DNA from: Coriaria nepalensis
Taxonomy: Eukaryota > Streptophyta > Magnoliopsida > Cucurbitales > Coriariaceae
Assembly: GCA_027186245.1 (NCBI GenBank)
Contig: CP114482.1
Coordinates: 3,291,001-3,355,000 of the forward strand
Direction of reading: 5' to 3'
Length of the DNA: 64,000 nt
Shown here: piece after piece, positions 50,194-62,808 of the stretch
How the letters are laid out: every line of letters starts with the position of its first letter
Numbering within the stretch: position 1 is the first letter of the stretch
Position numbers and translations under genes: made by a program
The notes under the pieces: generated by a model
Database searches by the model: none
The model's input: only the letters and a program-made list of their open reading frames with translations
Told to the model about the DNA's origin: nothing

Positions 50194-51828
50194 CTCATCA
50201 ACCCAAACACTACTCGAATTTCCTAAATCTCTAAACAAAAAATTTTGAGGGGGAACAGAACACACTTTCTGAATTTCTCGCTTCTTTAATTGAGGAATTA
50301 ACTAAAGGAATGAATCAGGGAGAATTTTCCTTTTGATTTAGATTTTTGGTTTCTGGTTTCTATTTTGATCCAGTTTGTTGTTTCATGGTGATCAGTGTTA
50401 TTGCAGAGAGGGAGAGTTGAGATGAAGAATGAAGATGATGGTTTAGATGTAAATTTGACGGATTGTTTGTCCATTTTATTAGCTTTCTGTGTGATAGCAC
50501 AGATTTATATTACGTGGGAGCCACTACTACTTGCCGCCAGGTTGACATCTTTTACACATCACCGCCCTTTTATTCTGTTACCTTCCGAGCCAAATAAATG
50601 TACACGTGTCGATTCCGTCTCTCTTGGTCCCATGTCATCAGACACAGTTGGTAAGGAGCGTTTAGAGCCGAATGCAAAAAAAAATATTAGAATTTTTAAT
50701 TTTTTAAATAATTATAATTAATATTTTAAATTTTTATAATTAGTATTCTATTTTGATTCAATTTGTTGTTTATTATATTTATAAAATTTTAAATTTGTAT
50801 TATAATTTAAATTTAATTTTTAAATATTTATTATAATTATATAAGATTTTAGAATTTATTATAATTTATGTAAATTTTTATCAAATTAATCATAACTTTT
50901 CCAAATAGAATTAGTCATTTTATTGTGTTTATTTATTTATGTGTATAAATACTAAAAAGTAATTTTAATTATATACTTAAATAAATTTAGGTATATTTTT
51001 TGAGATTGAGGAAAATAAAATTTCATTCCATAATAAAACTTAAATAATATATATAAATAATTTTATTCTTATCGAAATATATATATTTAAGAAAAAAATA
51101 AAAGAATCATTTTTCTCTGAATGCATCATTCTTTGCATAATTAAAAATCAATTTAAACAAAAAAAAAATTATATTCATTTTAATATGATTTTTCTTATAA
51201 TCACCATCTGAAAATGGATTTTAAACCCAAATGAATATTATAAATAATAGTAATAATAATAATAATACAAAATCGTAGATAATTCAATAAATTATTATTT
51301 ATTTAAAAGTGAGGTTACACCAAAAAAATTATCTCATTTAACTCTCGTGTCTTGATCCAATCCTCTGGTAATTTAGATGTTATGTTCATAGTTTAGGGTA
51401 TTTTGATTTTTACATGTTAATTTATCAAAATTTATAAAGTTTAAAGTTTAAAAATTAGAACAAATGTGTTAATTTATGTATGTATAAAGCCACTTCGATT
51501 CAATTTAAGTAGATCAGTTCATCGGTCGTGATAAAAATCAAATAGTCTAATCCGTTCAATCCCAAATTATAATTTTTTTTATACAATTAGTCAGATCAAA
51601 CTGATTAACTAGCCAATTTTCCAATCTTATTGGCCGGTTTGATTCGGTTATGATAACATTGCAACTTATACTACCTCTATCTTTAAGACCGGAGAAAAGT
51701 GGAGTCATAGACAATATCATTACAAGAATTGATTTTGATTTTCGGACACGTTATCTAAGAAGGTAATTATGCTGCATTATCCCTCAGGTCTAGCATTTTT
51801 TTTATAGTTAACGTACCGATACAATTTA
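50194..51828. other. Formin 5' flank and AT-rich spacer
   Basis: The first few hundred bases are the formin leader and promoter, including cacgtgtcg near 50613. From 50690 the sequence is strongly AT-rich, with AATTATAAT words and a short ATAATA array near 51237-51265. No gene. Confidence 0.5.
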
Positions 51829-52076
51829 TGTTGTACTCTCACACTCTAAGCAGAACACAAGTAAATTTGAAATTCTAAATCAGCCTCTTTTATTCGCTAA
51901 CAGATACTACAGCTTTATACAAGCCTTTGCAGAATAGAATAGCATAAATAAACTACCACATTTACACATTCTAAAGACATGGTGGTTGGAGTGGAAAAGC
52001 ATAAACTAGATATCCTAGATACTAGGACATTATTAATAGAACTAATACTAACATGGACTAAGTCAACAACCTAACA
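51829..52076 (-). mobile_element. 3' LTR (248 bp) of the truncated copia element
   Basis: On the minus strand it begins TGTTAGGTTGTTGAC right after a purine-rich AAGTGAGGG tract and ends with GTACAACA, giving TG...CA ends. It contains TATAAAG and AATAAA words in the expected order. The matching 5' LTR is missing. Confidence 0.75.
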
Positions 52077-54422
52077 AACCCTCACTTAAACTGATCTGTA
52101 ATTTATGGTCAGTTTATGTCTGGTGCCAAACAAACTTCAAGCAGCTCCCTCAATCTCATGAACACCTTAAGCCTCAAAGGCTTGGTCATAATGTCTGCTA
52201 CCTGATCCTTCGAACCACAATATTCCAATTTAACAACTCCATCTTTTGTTAAATCACAAAGAAAATGAAATCAAACATCAATGTGTTTACTCTTACCATG
52301 CATGATCGGGTTCTTCGACAATTTGATTGTAGAAGTGTTGTCACAATATACATCAGTACATTTACTTTGTCTATGGCCAAGCGTTTCAAGATTTCTACGC
52401 ATCCACACACTTTGACATGCGCAAGAAGCAGCTGCTATGAACTCAGCTTCAGTGGTGGAGAGAGTGACTACCGGTTGTTTCTTTGAGGACCATGCTACTG
52501 CACCTGAACTGAGTAAAAACACATACCCTGATGTGCTCTTTCAGTCCTCAACATCTCCAGCATAGTCGCTATCTGAGTAGGCTACCAACCTTTCTTCTCC
52601 CCCTCTTTTGTACAAGATCCATAACTCAGTAGTTCCCCTTAAGTAACGAAGAACTCTCTTCACAGCTTGTTGATGCAATTCAGTCGGCCTCTCCATGAAT
52701 ATGCTGATTAAACTTACCATATACGCCAAGTTAGGTCTGGTGGCAGTTATATACATGAGACTGCCTACCATTTGTTTACAAGCAGTTGCATCAACATTAG
52801 CTCCACCTTCATCTTTCACAAGTTTAAAACCTGGTACAACTAGGCTTTTTACCGGATTGCAATGCTTCATGCCAAACCTTTCAAGCACTTCATTAGTATA
52901 TTTCTTTTGGTTGATGAAGATTCCTTTGTTGCCTTGCATCACTTCCACCTGGAGAAAATATTTCATCCTCCCAAGATCAAACATGTCGAACTCTTGTTTG
53001 ATAGAGTTCTTGAACTTTTCGATCATTGCTTCATCATTGCTTGTAAAAATGAGATCATCAACATAAACACTTACCATAAGCAATTTTCTTTCTTCTTCTG
53101 TCTTTGTGAATAAGGCATGTTCATTTAAACACTGCTTAAAGCCTTCTTTCATGAAAAATGGCTCAACTTGTTGTACCAAGCTCGAGAGGCTTGTTTAAGT
53201 CCATATAGCGCCTTCTTGAGTCTATACACCTTGCCTTCTTCTCCTCTCACTTCATATCCCTAAAGTTGCTCAACAAAAACAGCCTCATTCAAGTCCTCAT
53301 GCAAGAAAGCACTCTTCACATCGAGCTGGTACACGCTCCAACCATTGCAAGCAGCAAGGGCTAGAATCATTCGAATGGAATCCCAATGAGCTACCGGTGC
53401 AAAGACTTCAGTGTAGTCTATCCCGAACTGTTGGAAATATCCCTTGGCCACGAGCCTAGCTTTGTATTTATCCAGTTCCCCATTCTCATTTAGCTTGGTC
53501 TTGAATAACCACTTCACGCCTATCCTCTTTGCTCTAACTGGAAGTGTAGTCAGTTCCCAAGTCTCATTCTTCTCAATGGCTTTGATTTCCAACTCCATTG
53601 CTTCTCTTCATTTTGGGCTCTTGGCAGCTTCTTCAAAGGACATCGGATCACTGGTGGTAGTAAGCATCATGAAATTATTATTTTCTTCCCCACTAGATGG
53701 TCTTTCCCCACTTACATAATCTTCCATCCAAGTAGGTGCCTTTCTTACCCTCTCTTGAATTGGACTTGGAGGATTATGTTCAACTCCTTCACTTGATGGA
53801 GAGCCAAGATCAGAGCCATCTTCAACCTGCTCTTCTTCTTCATTCCCTCTTTCTTCTTCATGGCATTGTAGCTCATCTTTATCTCCCCATTCAAGAATTG
53901 CACAACTATCTCCTTCAATTGTTTTACTCCATTCCCACTTCTTGTCTTCTTCAAACACGACATCCCTACTTGTAATGACTTTCTTCGATACAGGATCATA
54001 CATTCTATGGGCCTTAGATTCATCACTTAAGCCCATGAAGACACATTGGAGACTCTTATCATCAAGCTTCTGCCTCCTCTTGTCATGAATGTGCACATGA
54101 CCAATGCAACCGAACACCTTAAAGTGCTCTACCGAGGGTTTGAATCCACACCATGCTTCCTCCGGTGTCTTATTCTTCACGGCAAGCGTAGGACATCGGT
54201 TGAGCAAGTGAACGGTCCAGTTGACAGCTTCCGGCCAGAATCTTTTTGGGACAACCTTCTCCGTTAACATGCATCGTACCATGTTCATGATCGTCCACCA
54301 TGCTTCCTCCTGTGTCTTATTCTTCACAGCAAGCGTAGGACATCGGTTGAGCAAGTGAACGGTCCAGTTGACAGCTTCCGGCCAGAATCTTTTTGGGACA
54401 ACCTTCTCCGTTAACATGCATC
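52077..54422 (-). pseudogene. Truncated Ty1/copia polyprotein (integrase end, RT, RNase H)
   Basis: Read on the minus strand from 54422, it starts inside the integrase C-terminal part (FWPEAVNWTVHLLNRCPTLAV, then KVFGCIGHVHI). The RT follows (ETWELTTLP, KWLFKTKLNENGE, LDVKSAFLHEDL, catalytic YVDDLIF), then RNase H (TTEAEFIAAASCACQSVWMRR, CDNTSTIKLSKNPIMHGKSKHIDV) and the tail ADIMTKPL. The frame is broken by stops at 53605-ish (KWRE changed to K-stop-RE), 53260-53262, 52541-52543 and 52271-52273, plus a frameshift near 53170. Gag, protease and the integrase core are missing. A 147-bp tandem duplication lies at the truncated end. It is dead on several counts. Confidence 0.9.
54149..54422. repeat. 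147-bp tandem duplication inside the copia remnant
   Basis: A 127-base sequence at 54149-54275 recurs at 54296-54422 with very few mismatches, with a 20-base linker between. The period of 147 equals 49 codons, so the integrase frame is kept across it. Confidence 0.95.
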
Positions 54423-56629
54423 AATTTATAATACTTGAAAGGTTAGTGGTCAATTTATAAATTCCTAAATTTCAACCATTTTTTTCCTTTTAATTCATGC
54501 AGCAATATGATTAAGTAGAACCGAGTTTCATTTATCCTTCTCACTCCCAACTCTTTCTCTAATTTCTTCCCTGATTGCTTCTCTAATTTTGATTTTGTGG
54601 CTAAGATCTTCAAATCACGGTGACTTCTTCAAATTCTACTCATATTTAGCTTGAGCCCTTCTTCAATTTTGGAAAATTGGATCATTCCTCTTCTATTGCA
54701 GAATCTGAAGTAAGAACCCTAAATCTCCAAAAACTTGATTTTCTCTTTTTTTTCGTTTGGATGTTAGAAATTCTGGTATATTGATAATTTAATATTAATA
54801 GAATAATGGTGAATTTGAGTTGTTGAATCAAATTGAGTCAAGAATCCTAAATTTTAAGATTTTCTATTTCTTCTTCTTAGCCGATATAAAAGCATTTCTG
54901 ATAGTTTAATAGCTTGATATAATTAGACTTATATTGAATTTGAGTTTTTTTTAATCAAATTGAGATAATTTAGAATTATTGAAGAAATTAGTTATGTTAC
55001 TATGATGTGAGGGAAATGAAAAAATAAATAGTTTTGTATATGGGTTTACTGGAACATGAAAGTGATGACATTAAATTTGATGTAATGTTAGATTAGTAGA
55101 GTATTGGTTCATAAAAATTGAATTGGGATAATTAGGGCTTATGAAGAATTATATCGGTATTAATCAAACTATTACTAAAGTTGACTATAGAGTTATCAAA
55201 CTGTTTTATTAGAATTATAGTGTTGTGAAACTAAACATAATATATAAGAAGTTGTGTTTTACTATTGAAGTTATGAATATGATTGAATTGATTAAATTAA
55301 GTTAACTTTAATATCGTCTAACTAATATTATGATATCAAATGGGTATATCTAAATTTCCTATTTAGTTCTATAATTATTCATAATCAAAATTACAATTAT
55401 TAATTCTTTATTTTTTAGAAATAAGTTTGTTGACGAATCCTACCCCTGAGTCCACTTGAATTGGAATTTTTTTATAATTTTGACGTATCCTAATATAAGT
55501 AAATTATGTGATTACGTAAAGTATTTTCAACTCTCCAAGCATATTGAGTGAGTGCATTAAATAAGAAGTTGATTATGGTTGAATTGGATGCAATTCATTG
55601 TTAGGAATTTCTCTGATGGGTAAAGTAACACGAATTGAAACAAGCATAATGAATGAAAATGTAAATGTTAATTAGAATTGAACCTCTATTTCATAAATAG
55701 TATGTTTGTTTGTTGCACGTAAATCTAGTGTTAGGTCTATTTGAAAGACTATACCTAGCGAGACAAGCATATATAAATTATATTGACCCTAAGTTGGTCT
55801 ACATTTCATGGCATACATTGGAAAATGGTGTGTTGGAATGAAAATGTAAGTGAATGAATATAATCAAAGATTTATGTTTGATAGATTGATAAATGCTTAT
55901 ATAATTGATTGTGATATAAATGAATGAGTTGTCTTAATTATTGGAAAATTATCATAATAACGACAACTATTAGCCTAGTTAATAACTTTAGGACACTTAT
56001 ATATATATATATGATATGTGCGGAGCTCTATATGAGGATATTGCAATAGCCATATATGACATGATATTTTATGTAGTCGTATAAGATAGGTTATTATCAT
56101 TGTAGCTATATACGATTGGGTAATTTATATATCTAACGACTTGTATTATGTCGTATTGGTGTGAATTGTTAAAGTATGGTGATGTGGTCATGATGTAAAA
56201 TTATTGCTCGATAATTTGTTAGTTTACAAATATGGATAGTCACAGATAATATTATTATATGAGGTAGGAAATTATTAAGCATTAATTTTATAATTATGCA
56301 TATTTAAAATGAGAAGACTTGTCCCATATACGTAATTATATAATATTTATTTACTGAGTCTTCAACTTATTTTTTTTATTTAAAATTTTTTTCTTCCAAA
56401 TAACTAATCATACTCGATTTAATACACATGATACAAGTAAATGAGTGGATATTTGTTTTGACCATTCCTATACAGGTTATTTGAGATTTTAGTATTTTGT
56501 GATCCACTTTGACATTGTGTATAAGATTTGAGTGGATTATTAAGATTGCTCCATTGGATATAGTCGGCTTGTACATAGATTTTAATGTAAATAATAAGAA
56601 TATTTTGTATGATATTATTTCAGTTAATT

Positions 56630-56661
<32 letters not shown>

Positions 56662-57946
56662 TATATTCTTATATTTTACCGAAATTCTTATAAGGATTTT
56701 ACTTATAGATATATATATATATATTTATATTTATACACATTATCATGTTTTACAAAAATTATTGTGAAAACTTGCTTGGTCCTATGGATTTAATAATAAG
56801 ATTCTACATGAGTCACGGTCAATTTTGGATCGTGAAAGTGGTGGGGCTCGGTGGAGTGGAAAAGAAATAAATAGAATAAATTAAAAATATTAAATTTAAA
56901 TTAAAGATGATAAAAATATAAATAAAATTTTAAAATTGATTAAATATTTTATTTATATTTAATAGAATTTAAATTTAAAATTAAATATTTATTATAATTT
57001 TTAAATATTTTAAATATATATTATAATATATTTGATTAACCTAATTTCACTTCCTATATGGAGTCCTCAACGACCATAATTATGCAAAATCTTAATAGTA
57101 TAATTCCAAATACGCAAGATATTGAAATGTCGTTGCTGATGTGGTTTTATTGTAACAAACCCAAATAAAATGTTTAATACTTTACATTCTGCCCTTCCAT
57201 TTTATCTAACTCCTATTTTCTAATGCATTAGCAATTTAAGGAGAAACAAATTTCATATAGACGTGACATCAAAAAGTTAGAAAACTAAGTACGAAATTAT
57301 ACTATAGTTTATATGCTAAAAAAAATTTAATTGAGTTCAAATATTATATTTTAAATTTAATAGAGTTAGACATAATTTATTAAAAAAATTCTCAATTTTA
57401 AAGGTTGGAAGAAGAGTCTAAGATTTAAATTCTAGATTCAATTTTAGGATTCAGACTGCGAGAGAAGAGTTTCAGCAGCAGCGGCGCCGGTGGTGGGAAG
57501 GAGGTGGGTTGAATGAGGAACATAAAAAACTAAAAAGATTTTGAGAAATGGGTGAAAATGTAAGAAAAAAGAAACTAGGCGTAAAAAATATAAATAAGAA
57601 ATCTAATTGGGGGTGAATCTAAGATTTTTAATATTTATATGTTGACTTAGCGTACTACTTAACAGTCCGAATTTAAAGTTTTTGAAGGCTTAAATACGGT
57701 TTAAGATTAAAAACTAGTTTGACCACGAACCACTAGTCTTATGCGGCTGCAAATTTCTGAAGTGGCAAAGAAAACGAGTGGTAACAGCATTTAGTCGCGG
57801 TATGAGTGGTGGTACCAACTACCAAGTGATAAATCTATCCACTTTGTTTCTGGCGAGGCGGTAAGCAGGAGAGAAAGAAAGGAAAGGGGGGGCTTTTGTG
57901 ACTGGAATTTTTTTTTCCTGCATTTTCTGCATAGAAGAGAGAAAAA
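54423..57946. other. AT-rich intergenic DNA, possibly including an old gypsy LTR
   Basis: No coding region. The part at about 55730-56480 has phrases resembling LTRs of the Tekay/Del gypsy group: TACTGAGTCTTCAACTTA near 56353 and a later CAGGTTATTTGAG near 56474. The LTR call is weak. (AT)n arrays occur at 56646-56665 and 56709-56723. The final 200 bases are the FAD6 promoter and leader. Confidence 0.4.
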
Positions 57947-60900
57947 ATGGCTTCTTGCAGGATTGCAGATTCTATGTTCCTCTTCACAGTATTTTTTCTC
58001 TTCTCAATCTATTTCTCCCTTAAATTTTTCTTCTCTCTCTCTCTCTCTCTCTATTTCTCAAGTGTTTTGGTTTGAATTTCAGGGCCCCTATCAGAACCCA
58101 GTTCGCTGCCAAAGATTTGCAGCCCACTACTCTCTAGGTATTTGGGTTTTTCAATTTTTTTTTTTAAATTTCTTGTTATTTTAGCGCCTTTATATTGTAA
58201 TTATATGCTTGGCATAGCAATTGGGTTGAATTTAATAGTTTTCAAATTGGATAGATTTTGGATTCAGAATAAGCAAGGACATTTAACATAGTTTCAGTAG
58301 CAGAAAGGGTTCACTCTTCTCTTTTTTTTTTTTTTTGGAAGTTAAGGGCCCCGTGGCCTCCGGGTTTCGAGGGTTCGCTCTTCTTTGTGGTGGTCTTACG
58401 TGGGTTTTCGTACTTTACTTGGTAAAAAAAAACATGTTTTAGCATTAGTCATAAGATAATCAGCTCTACATCTTGTTATTTCTATCATCTTATGTTCTTA
58501 GGTTCAAGGCTCGTATTTTTCATGAACTTTCATGACATTGAATGTGAGATAGATTTTCAGAAAGATTTTATCTACTTGCTTAAATACATTTTTTAGGTGC
58601 ATTTTGTTATAGCTCAAGCTTTTACCTATATGCAAGTAATGGATGAAAATGATAGCCAAAAATACAATCCTTTAAAAAATAAATATAAAAAATTAAGTTT
58701 TCTTTTCAACGGTTTTATCTATGTAGAAGATCAACATACATGACTAAATTCACTACTACTTTGTCCTCTTTCATTATGGGCAGCTTATAATGCTTACTTT
58801 TGATAGACAGGCTTATTACAAGGGAAGGGAAATGAAAGGCTTCTCCAAAAGGGAATCGAACATCATAAAAGATATTTACTTCCTGTAAAGCGGGCCCCTG
58901 TTCTACGAGCAATAGCAGTTCCAGTCGCACCATCTTCATCTGACGGTGCTGATTATAGAAAACAATTAGCTGAGAGCTATGGATTTAAACAAATCGGAGA
59001 ACCACTTCCTGAACATGTTAAGATCAAGGACATCATCGATTCCCTTCCAAAATCAGTACTTCTTTAAGATCTTTTCTTGCCATCTATTTGCCATATATTC
59101 TTTTCCTTTGGGTGCATTCTATGAAACTGGTGGCTTGTTTAGACTGTCTTTTAATGAGATTGTTGCGGCAGACTGTATTTGCTTTTAATGAGTTTTGTGG
59201 GCCTGAATCAGATTTTAGACTCAAACTTGAGATTCAAATGCTAAAGCTCCTAGAATTTATATGGTATCTCCATTAATCTAATCAAAACTGCTAAAATTGT
59301 ATCTATATGGGTTTCTGCTCGAATAAATGTGAGTACTCGATAATTGCTCATATTCTAACACGAACTCTTTTATTTTAGGTGTTTGAGATTAATGATGTGA
59401 AAGCATGGAAATCGGTTCTAATATCCGTGACTTCTTATGCACTGGGTCTCTTTTTGATTTCAAAATCCCCCTGGTACCTTCTTCCTCTCGCTTGGGCTTG
59501 GACCGGGACTGCAATTACAGGGGTTAGTTATGTCTCATATTCTATTGGTCATGATTCACTTATCTTTCATTATAATTAATAAATTTTCCCCCTTTCTTGA
59601 AGTTTTTTGTTATAGGCCATGATTGTGCACACAAGTCATTCTCAAAGAACAAATTAGTAGAAGACATTGTGGGTACTCTGGCATTCTTGCCATTGATATA
59701 TCCATATGAGCCTTGGCGGTTTAAGCATGATCAGCATCATGCAAAAACAAACATGTTTGTTTACCTTTTTATCTCCCTCTTTCTTCCCCCCCCCCCCCCC
59801 CCCCCTCCCCCCCCCTCTCCATTTACATCCCAAGTAATAACCTTTTGAGTTTTTTGAATTGTCAAAATAAAATTAATTCCAAACCAACTTTATTACATAT
59901 AAAGGTTGAATGAAGATACAGCCTGGCATCCTGTTTGGCAAGAGGAATTTGATTCATTACCTCTTCTACGAAAGGCAATTATATATGGGTATGGCCCGTT
60001 TCGGCCTTGGATGTCCATAGCTCACTGGTATGTCATCACCGATACAAAGAATGATTTTACATTTTTACCCCTTTAGGAGTATTAATATTAGTATTTCACT
60101 TAGTTGTTAGTCTATTATGCTCGTGGGCATTATTGACATTGGCAATCATTTTTGAACAGGTTGTTATGGCACTTCAATTTGAACAAGTTCAGACCAAATG
60201 AAGTGAAAAGGGTCAAAATAAGCCTGGCCTGTGTTTTTGCATTTATGGCGATTGGATGGTCGTTGATTATATACAAGGCCGGGATCATTGGATGGATCAA
60301 ATTGTGGTTAATGCCGTGGTTGGGCTATCACTTTTGGGTAATGAAGCTTCTTTCCTCTCTCTCTATATATAAACTTCATGTAGAGATGTTTGTTGAATAA
60401 ACATTACCTGCTTTTAAATCTAAAGAATTCTATTTTTGCTTGCAATGTATTAGATGAGCACTTTCACCATGGTCCACCATACAGCCCCACACATACCTTT
60501 CAAAAGTTCGGAAGAATGGAACGCTGCTCAGGCCCAACTTAACGGAACTGTTCATTGCGATTACCCTAGATGGTAAGTAGACATTTGTTTTCCTATATAT
60601 ATATATATGCTATGGAATTTTGAATCTTTTCTTGTACAGGATTGAGATTCTCTGCCATCATATCAATGTTCACATACCCCACCATATTTCTCCGAGGATT
60701 CCGAGCTATAACTTAACGGCCGCTCACAAGTCTATTCAAGCAAACTGGGGCAAGGTGGGACACAATTGTTTTTGCAGAACCAAAATTGATCATGATATAT
60801 ATATATATAGATATATATTTATTTATTTATAATTATTACTTTTTTTGGTACTGCCATAGTATTTGAATGAGGCTATATGGAACTGGCGATTGATGAAGAC

Positions 60901-61021
60901 GATAATGACGGCTTGCCATGTTTACGACAAAGGGCAGAATTACATTGCCTTTGATAAACTTGCTCCGGAGGATTCCGGCCCGATTAAGTTCTTAAGGAAA
61001 GTGATGCCTGATTATGCTTGA
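57947..61021 (+). CDS. FAD6: Chloroplast omega-6 (delta-12) fatty acid desaturase
   Basis: Ten exons: 57947-57988, 58083-58137, 58811-59055, 59379-59522, 59603-59754, 59905-60027, 60160-60337, 60454-60572, 60640-60754 and 60860-61021. All junctions are in frame, giving 444 residues, near the usual 440-450. The N-terminus ([13 protein letters not shown]...) is a plastid transit peptide of about 65 residues, ending near RAIAVPVAP. Three histidine boxes hold the di-iron centre: HDCAH (168-172), HDQHH (204-208) and HIPHH (364-368). Hydrophobic pairs lie near 130-165 and 280-320. The enzyme introduces the second double bond into 18:1 and 16:1 on galactolipids and other plastid lipids, with ferredoxin as electron donor, at the inner envelope. 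A long C20-T-C9 tract lies in intron 5 (59786-59815). The neighbour downstream is convergent, 245 bases away. Confidence 0.97.
59786..59815. repeat. C20-T-C9 homopolymer in FAD6 intron 5
   Basis: Twenty C residues, a T and nine more C, starting 31 bases after the intron's donor site. Confidence 0.95.
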
Positions 61022-61266
61022 TTTAGTTTCCATTCTGTTTATGTACGTACTCCTTTGCATCGTTCTCTCTTCTTCAATATTTTCTTAGTAATGTTGTCCA
61101 TTAGATTCATTTCCAAAATTTTGACTTTATAGAGGGGAACTAGGTAAAAGTATTTCATTCAAAGTCAGTAAAAGTCTATCAACTTTGTGTAACAATTTTG
61201 TATGCTATGCTCTAGAAAGGCAAGGAAGAAGAAGTTGAAGAAGAATCAGTTCGAGAAAAAGATAAG
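61022..61266. terminator. Convergent 3' region of FAD6 and the BTB gene
   Basis: The two genes end tail to tail and leave 245 bases for both 3' UTRs and polyadenylation sites. The transcripts probably overlap. No canonical AATAAA is obvious on either strand, which is common in plants. Confidence 0.4.
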
Positions 61267-62808
61267 TTATATCATGGACAGAGAAGCCGGAGTCTCCCAT
61301 ATATCGAATCCATTCTCCCCACTCCAAACTGCAAAAAGTCGATCACCACCTATAGAAATGTCATAGATCGAAGTTGAACTATATTTGGATCCATTAGACC
61401 CCTTTGTAAGCTTAGAGGTCAAAACCCAATCAGACGCCTTCGAAAACACAGAGACAGAGTCACCCATTGACGAAAAGATTTGCCCCTGGTGCTCTGCCAA
61501 TTTCGGATAACAGGGCCTTGGATTAAAAAAAGGCTGTGTTCCATTCCCTATTCCCCACCTCGTGTTCCACACACTGCTGCCGCCTCCATTGCTGCTGCCT
61601 GCATTACCGATTATCCGTAAATCAATGAAGCCCAAGTTTTGACAATCATCAACTACACAAATTGAGTTGCTATTTTCCATTGCTATTGCATCTCTTACTA
61701 CTCTATTCTTGACATCTTCCTCTCTAAAACGATAAAAGTTGCATTTGAATAATGTCGGTTCTCTAATGTCGAAAGAGTATAAGCAACAATTACGTTGGTC
61801 GAAATTTCCTGGCAAGAAATGGTAAACCATTAAGCGATTGTTTTGGTCTAGCCATTGGAGCTTTTTGGCGTTACTGATTGGTCTACCGTCGGGCTCTGGA
61901 AGGAAATCTGCTTCCTTGCCCGTGATTTGGTCCCAAACCCTGATTCCTTTCTCGATGTTTTCGCCTTTACATGTAGAGAAGATTCTGTGACCGGATTTGT
62001 CGAAACTCAAGGGTCCTGCTGTGAAATTTTGTTCTTGATTGTCATCTTCGACTTGGAATCTATGCCTGTTAAGTACAAAAATGTATTATGTTGTCAGATA
62101 ATCAATCCAAGCGCATGAAACAACATTGAGATGAATAATCTTCTAAGTAGAGGTTCTAAGTAGAGGACAATGACCATACCTTAGCTCGCCAGTTTGTACA
62201 TCAAACAAACCTATCCCGCCATGACTTCCCAAGTCCTTACATGCACTGATCACAATATTCTTCGAATCCCACCAACCAACATCACTGATTTTTCGATGCC
62301 CGGAATCAATGAATTGAGGTTCGTTCAACATCCAGTCGTAAACGTAAACTAGACGATCACGCGCGAAACAACATCCTCCATCAGGACTAGCTCGAATAAT
62401 TGGTTTTCCAATGCCATATGTTTGAATGTGACTTCTTGTTGATCTTGAAAATCTCAATCTATTACCATCGTGGAGTTGACCCCACTTGGCTGACCGGACC
62501 TGATCAAGAATGCCATAGTATAGAGCTTCTTTGTAAAATAATCTTTCTGAGATATTAGAAGGAAGATAGATCTCTCGGGTTCGTAAAAGATCAAGAAGAA
62601 TTGCGAAGTATTCCGGGTTTCGGTCGATGAAGTATTCTTCCAAACATTTGTCATTGGTTTTATAACTGCCGGGTTCTTGAATATTCCAATTCTTGTCGAA
62701 CATTGCTCCAAAGATCGAATTCCGGCCAGCATTAGCAAGAGTCGTGGTTGTTGTCTCAAAGATTCTGCCTCCAACATTGAGTCTCACTCTATCTTCTAGA
62801 AATGCCAT
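61267..62808 (-). CDS. BTB/POZ (KCTD/T1-type) protein with WD40-like C-terminus
   Basis: Two exons, 62808-62180 and 62065-61267, joined in frame (GELR|HRFQVEDD), giving 475 residues. The N-terminus carries a T1/KCTD-type BTB domain at about 7-105 (VRLNVGGRIFETTTTTLANAGRNSIFGAMFD, then IDRNPEYFAILLDLLRT). The rest contains weak beta-propeller repeats: VYVYDWMLNEPQFIDSGH, GIGLFDVQTGELR, IRVWDQITGKE and a final FDIWE. The arrangement matches plant BTB proteins of the At2g24240/At4g30940 group. BTB domains of this type oligomerise and often recruit CUL3 ubiquitin ligases. No biochemical role is established for this group that I can state. It shares a short divergent promoter with the protease gene at 63.4 kb. 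Confidence 0.93.

Noticed and set aside
58340..58385. Possible tRNA-like text (ggcctccgggtttcgagggttcg)
   Set aside because: No cloverleaf could be built around the T-loop-like word, and it lies in FAD6 intron 2.
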